The notes beneath the pieces are model-generated. The model was not told where the DNA came from, did not search any database, and saw only the letters and a list, made by a program, of their open reading frames with translations. From assembly GCA_964485695.1 (NCBI GenBank), contig CAZAKZ010000225.1:1-7022 (forward strand): a stretch of 7,022 nt of DNA, in the 5' to 3' direction. Shown in pieces: positions 6,266 through 7,022 of the stretch. How positions within the stretch are numbered: position 1 is the first letter of the stretch; each line of letters begins with the position of its first letter. The stretch is from CAZAKZ01 sp964485695 (GTDB lineage: Bacteria; Planctomycetota; JAFGQW01). The translations under genes were made by a program, and so were the position numbers.

Positions 6266-6280
6266 ACTCGGAGGCCGAGT
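6266..6280 (-). terminator. Short stem-loop after the FG-GAP gene
   Basis: ACTCGG-AGG-CCGAGT is a perfect 6-bp stem with a 3-nt loop, 10 nt past the TGA at 6291-6293. On the minus strand it is followed by TTCTCC, a weak pyrimidine tail. It is a candidate intrinsic terminator of low strength. Confidence 0.4.
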
Positions 6281-6290
6281 ACACCCGCCC

Positions 6291-6953
6291 TCAGTGCGAG
6301 GTGCGGGACTTCGGTGCGGGTAGACGCTCGTAGAGCCAGACGAAAGCCTGGCGCTGTGGGCCGGGGACCAGCGCGTTGAGCTTCTGCGTGAGGGCCCTGA
6401 TTTTCGTGCCGAACGCCGAGGTCTCGTTGCGGTACTTGAGGTAGATCTCCGACGTCTTCGCGCGCGCCTCGTTACTCGAGCGTTCCATCCCCGCAGTGGC
6501 CTGGGCAGCCTCTGCGCGGATCTTGCCCAGTAGTTTTGACTGTCCGGCCCGTACGTCCTTCAGTTTCACGCGCAGGCGCGCGACGTCGGCTTGTTCTTCT
6601 CTGGAAAGCTCACGTCCTTTCGGCTTCCACATCGAGTAGCCACCGACCACCAGGTCCAGGTCGCCGTCGCCGTCGTAGTCCACCGCATTGGCGTAGAGTC
6701 CCGCGTCGGGCCGCGTCGGCTCAGCCCCACCCTTCGGACTCGGCGGAATCAGGGGTTCGAGCTCACCGAACGCCGGGCGATCCTTCGTCCCGTTGTTCCG
6801 GGACAGGTAGACCCCGCCGCCGTTGCCTTCGTGTCCCCAGCAATCGCCGAAGCTTCCGGCGATCAGGTCGAGGTCTCCGTCGCCGTCCCAGTCGACGAGT
6901 CGCGGCGCGGTCATCTTGGCGGCGATCGCGAACGGCTTGCCACCCGCCATCAC
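6291..6953 (-). CDS. FG-GAP/VCBS repeat protein with C-terminal coiled coil, probably 5'-truncated
   Basis: 220 residues from a GTG at 6953. The frame is open only to a TAG at 6975-6977. Two calcium-binding-type repeats are plain: VDWDGDGDLDLIAG at 20-33 and VDYDGDGDLDLVVG at 91-104, as in integrin-like FG-GAP/VCBS propeller blades. Between them GGGVYLSRNNGT is the usual inter-blade text. Residues 115-195 are charged and helical (EEQADVARLRVKLKDVR onward), likely a coiled coil. The end, VWLYERLP, is a final strand. The family is normally exported and has four or more blades with a signal peptide. Here the start lies inside a blade (MAGGKPFAI usually follows an earlier blade), with no signal peptide and no clear Shine-Dalgarno. 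The 5' half is therefore probably missing. The function is unknown; such proteins are common in planctomycete envelopes. Confidence 0.8.
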   Translation of the reverse strand: MMAGGKPFAIAAKMTAPRLVDWDGDGDLDLIAGSFGDCWGHEGNGGGVYLSRNNGTKDRPAFGELEPLIPPSPKGGAEPTRPDAGLYANAVDYDGDGDLDLVVGGYSMWKPKGRELSREEQADVARLRVKLKDVRAGQSKLLGKIRAEAAQATAGMERSSNEARAKTSEIYLKYRNETSAFGTKIRALTQKLNALVPGPQRQAFVWLYERLPAPKSRTSH

Positions 6954-6974
6954 CGGGATGTTCTTGCCGGGTAA

Positions 6975-7022
6975 CTACTCACCCCTCTCAGTATAAATTT
7001 TCCCTGAAAGGGCCAACTGAAT
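6975..7022. other. Sequence of different character abutting the truncated gene
   Basis: This end is AT-richer than the gene beside it and does not continue the FG-GAP frame, which meets TAG at 6975-6977. It contains the small palindrome CCCT-GAA-AGGG and a run TATAAATTTT. It may be the tip of an inserted element or an assembly join. Too little is present to identify it. Confidence 0.3.

Larger units (their letters stand above)
5837..6290. other. Intergenic region, 454 bp, between FG-GAP gene and peptidase
   Basis: It holds the peptidase leader (GGAAAGGCAGG upstream of 5836), repeat copy B (about 6070-6222) and a short stem-loop at 6266-6280. I do not see a convincing promoter for the peptidase. 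A minus-strand frame of 132 codons crosses this region and runs into the peptidase start; its downstream half looks non-protein-like, so it is not called. Confidence 0.6.

Overview
The window looks like a GC-rich environmental bacterial genome fragment. Planctomycetota is the likeliest source, but that is an inference from protein style and not from a marker gene. Two features support it. One is secreted proteins built from FG-GAP/VCBS-type DxDxDG repeats followed by a charged coiled coil. The other is a secreted beta-propeller-like protein whose C-terminal segment has the 'G-LD-GRA...P...G...WAVGVTLD...' pattern I associate with planctomycete exported proteins. There are no rRNA, tRNA or CRISPR features, and no phage or transposase genes that I can recognise. 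Every credible gene lies on the minus strand.

Layout in the direction of transcription, from high to low coordinates. (1) 6291-6953: the C-terminal part of an FG-GAP/VCBS protein, apparently missing its 5' half, next to unrelated sequence at 6975-7022. (2) 5837-6290: intergenic, holding copy B of a diverged direct repeat. (3) 3908-5836: a complete oligoendopeptidase F (M3B) with a lipoprotein signal, followed by a stem-loop. (4) About 3541-3907: intergenic, holding copy A of the same repeat, so the two copies bracket the peptidase gene. (5) 3540-1700: a compact three-gene membrane operon. Two multi-pass membrane proteins are joined by a TGATG stop/start overlap, and 3 nt later comes a membrane-anchored protein whose periplasmic part resembles ExbD/TolR. 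(6) 1343-1699: intergenic, dominated by a near-perfect 72-bp palindrome and an overlapping second stem-loop. (7) 1342-115: a signal-peptide-bearing propeller-like protein split by a frameshift near 815-830.

The common theme is the cell envelope: a lipoprotein peptidase, two exported repeat/propeller proteins, and a membrane complex that may belong to the ExbB/ExbD (TolQ/TolR, MotA/MotB) proton-channel superfamily. I see no clear previously undescribed system. The items most worth checking are the membrane operon, the repeat pair bracketing the peptidase, and the palindrome with its mutually exclusive hairpins.
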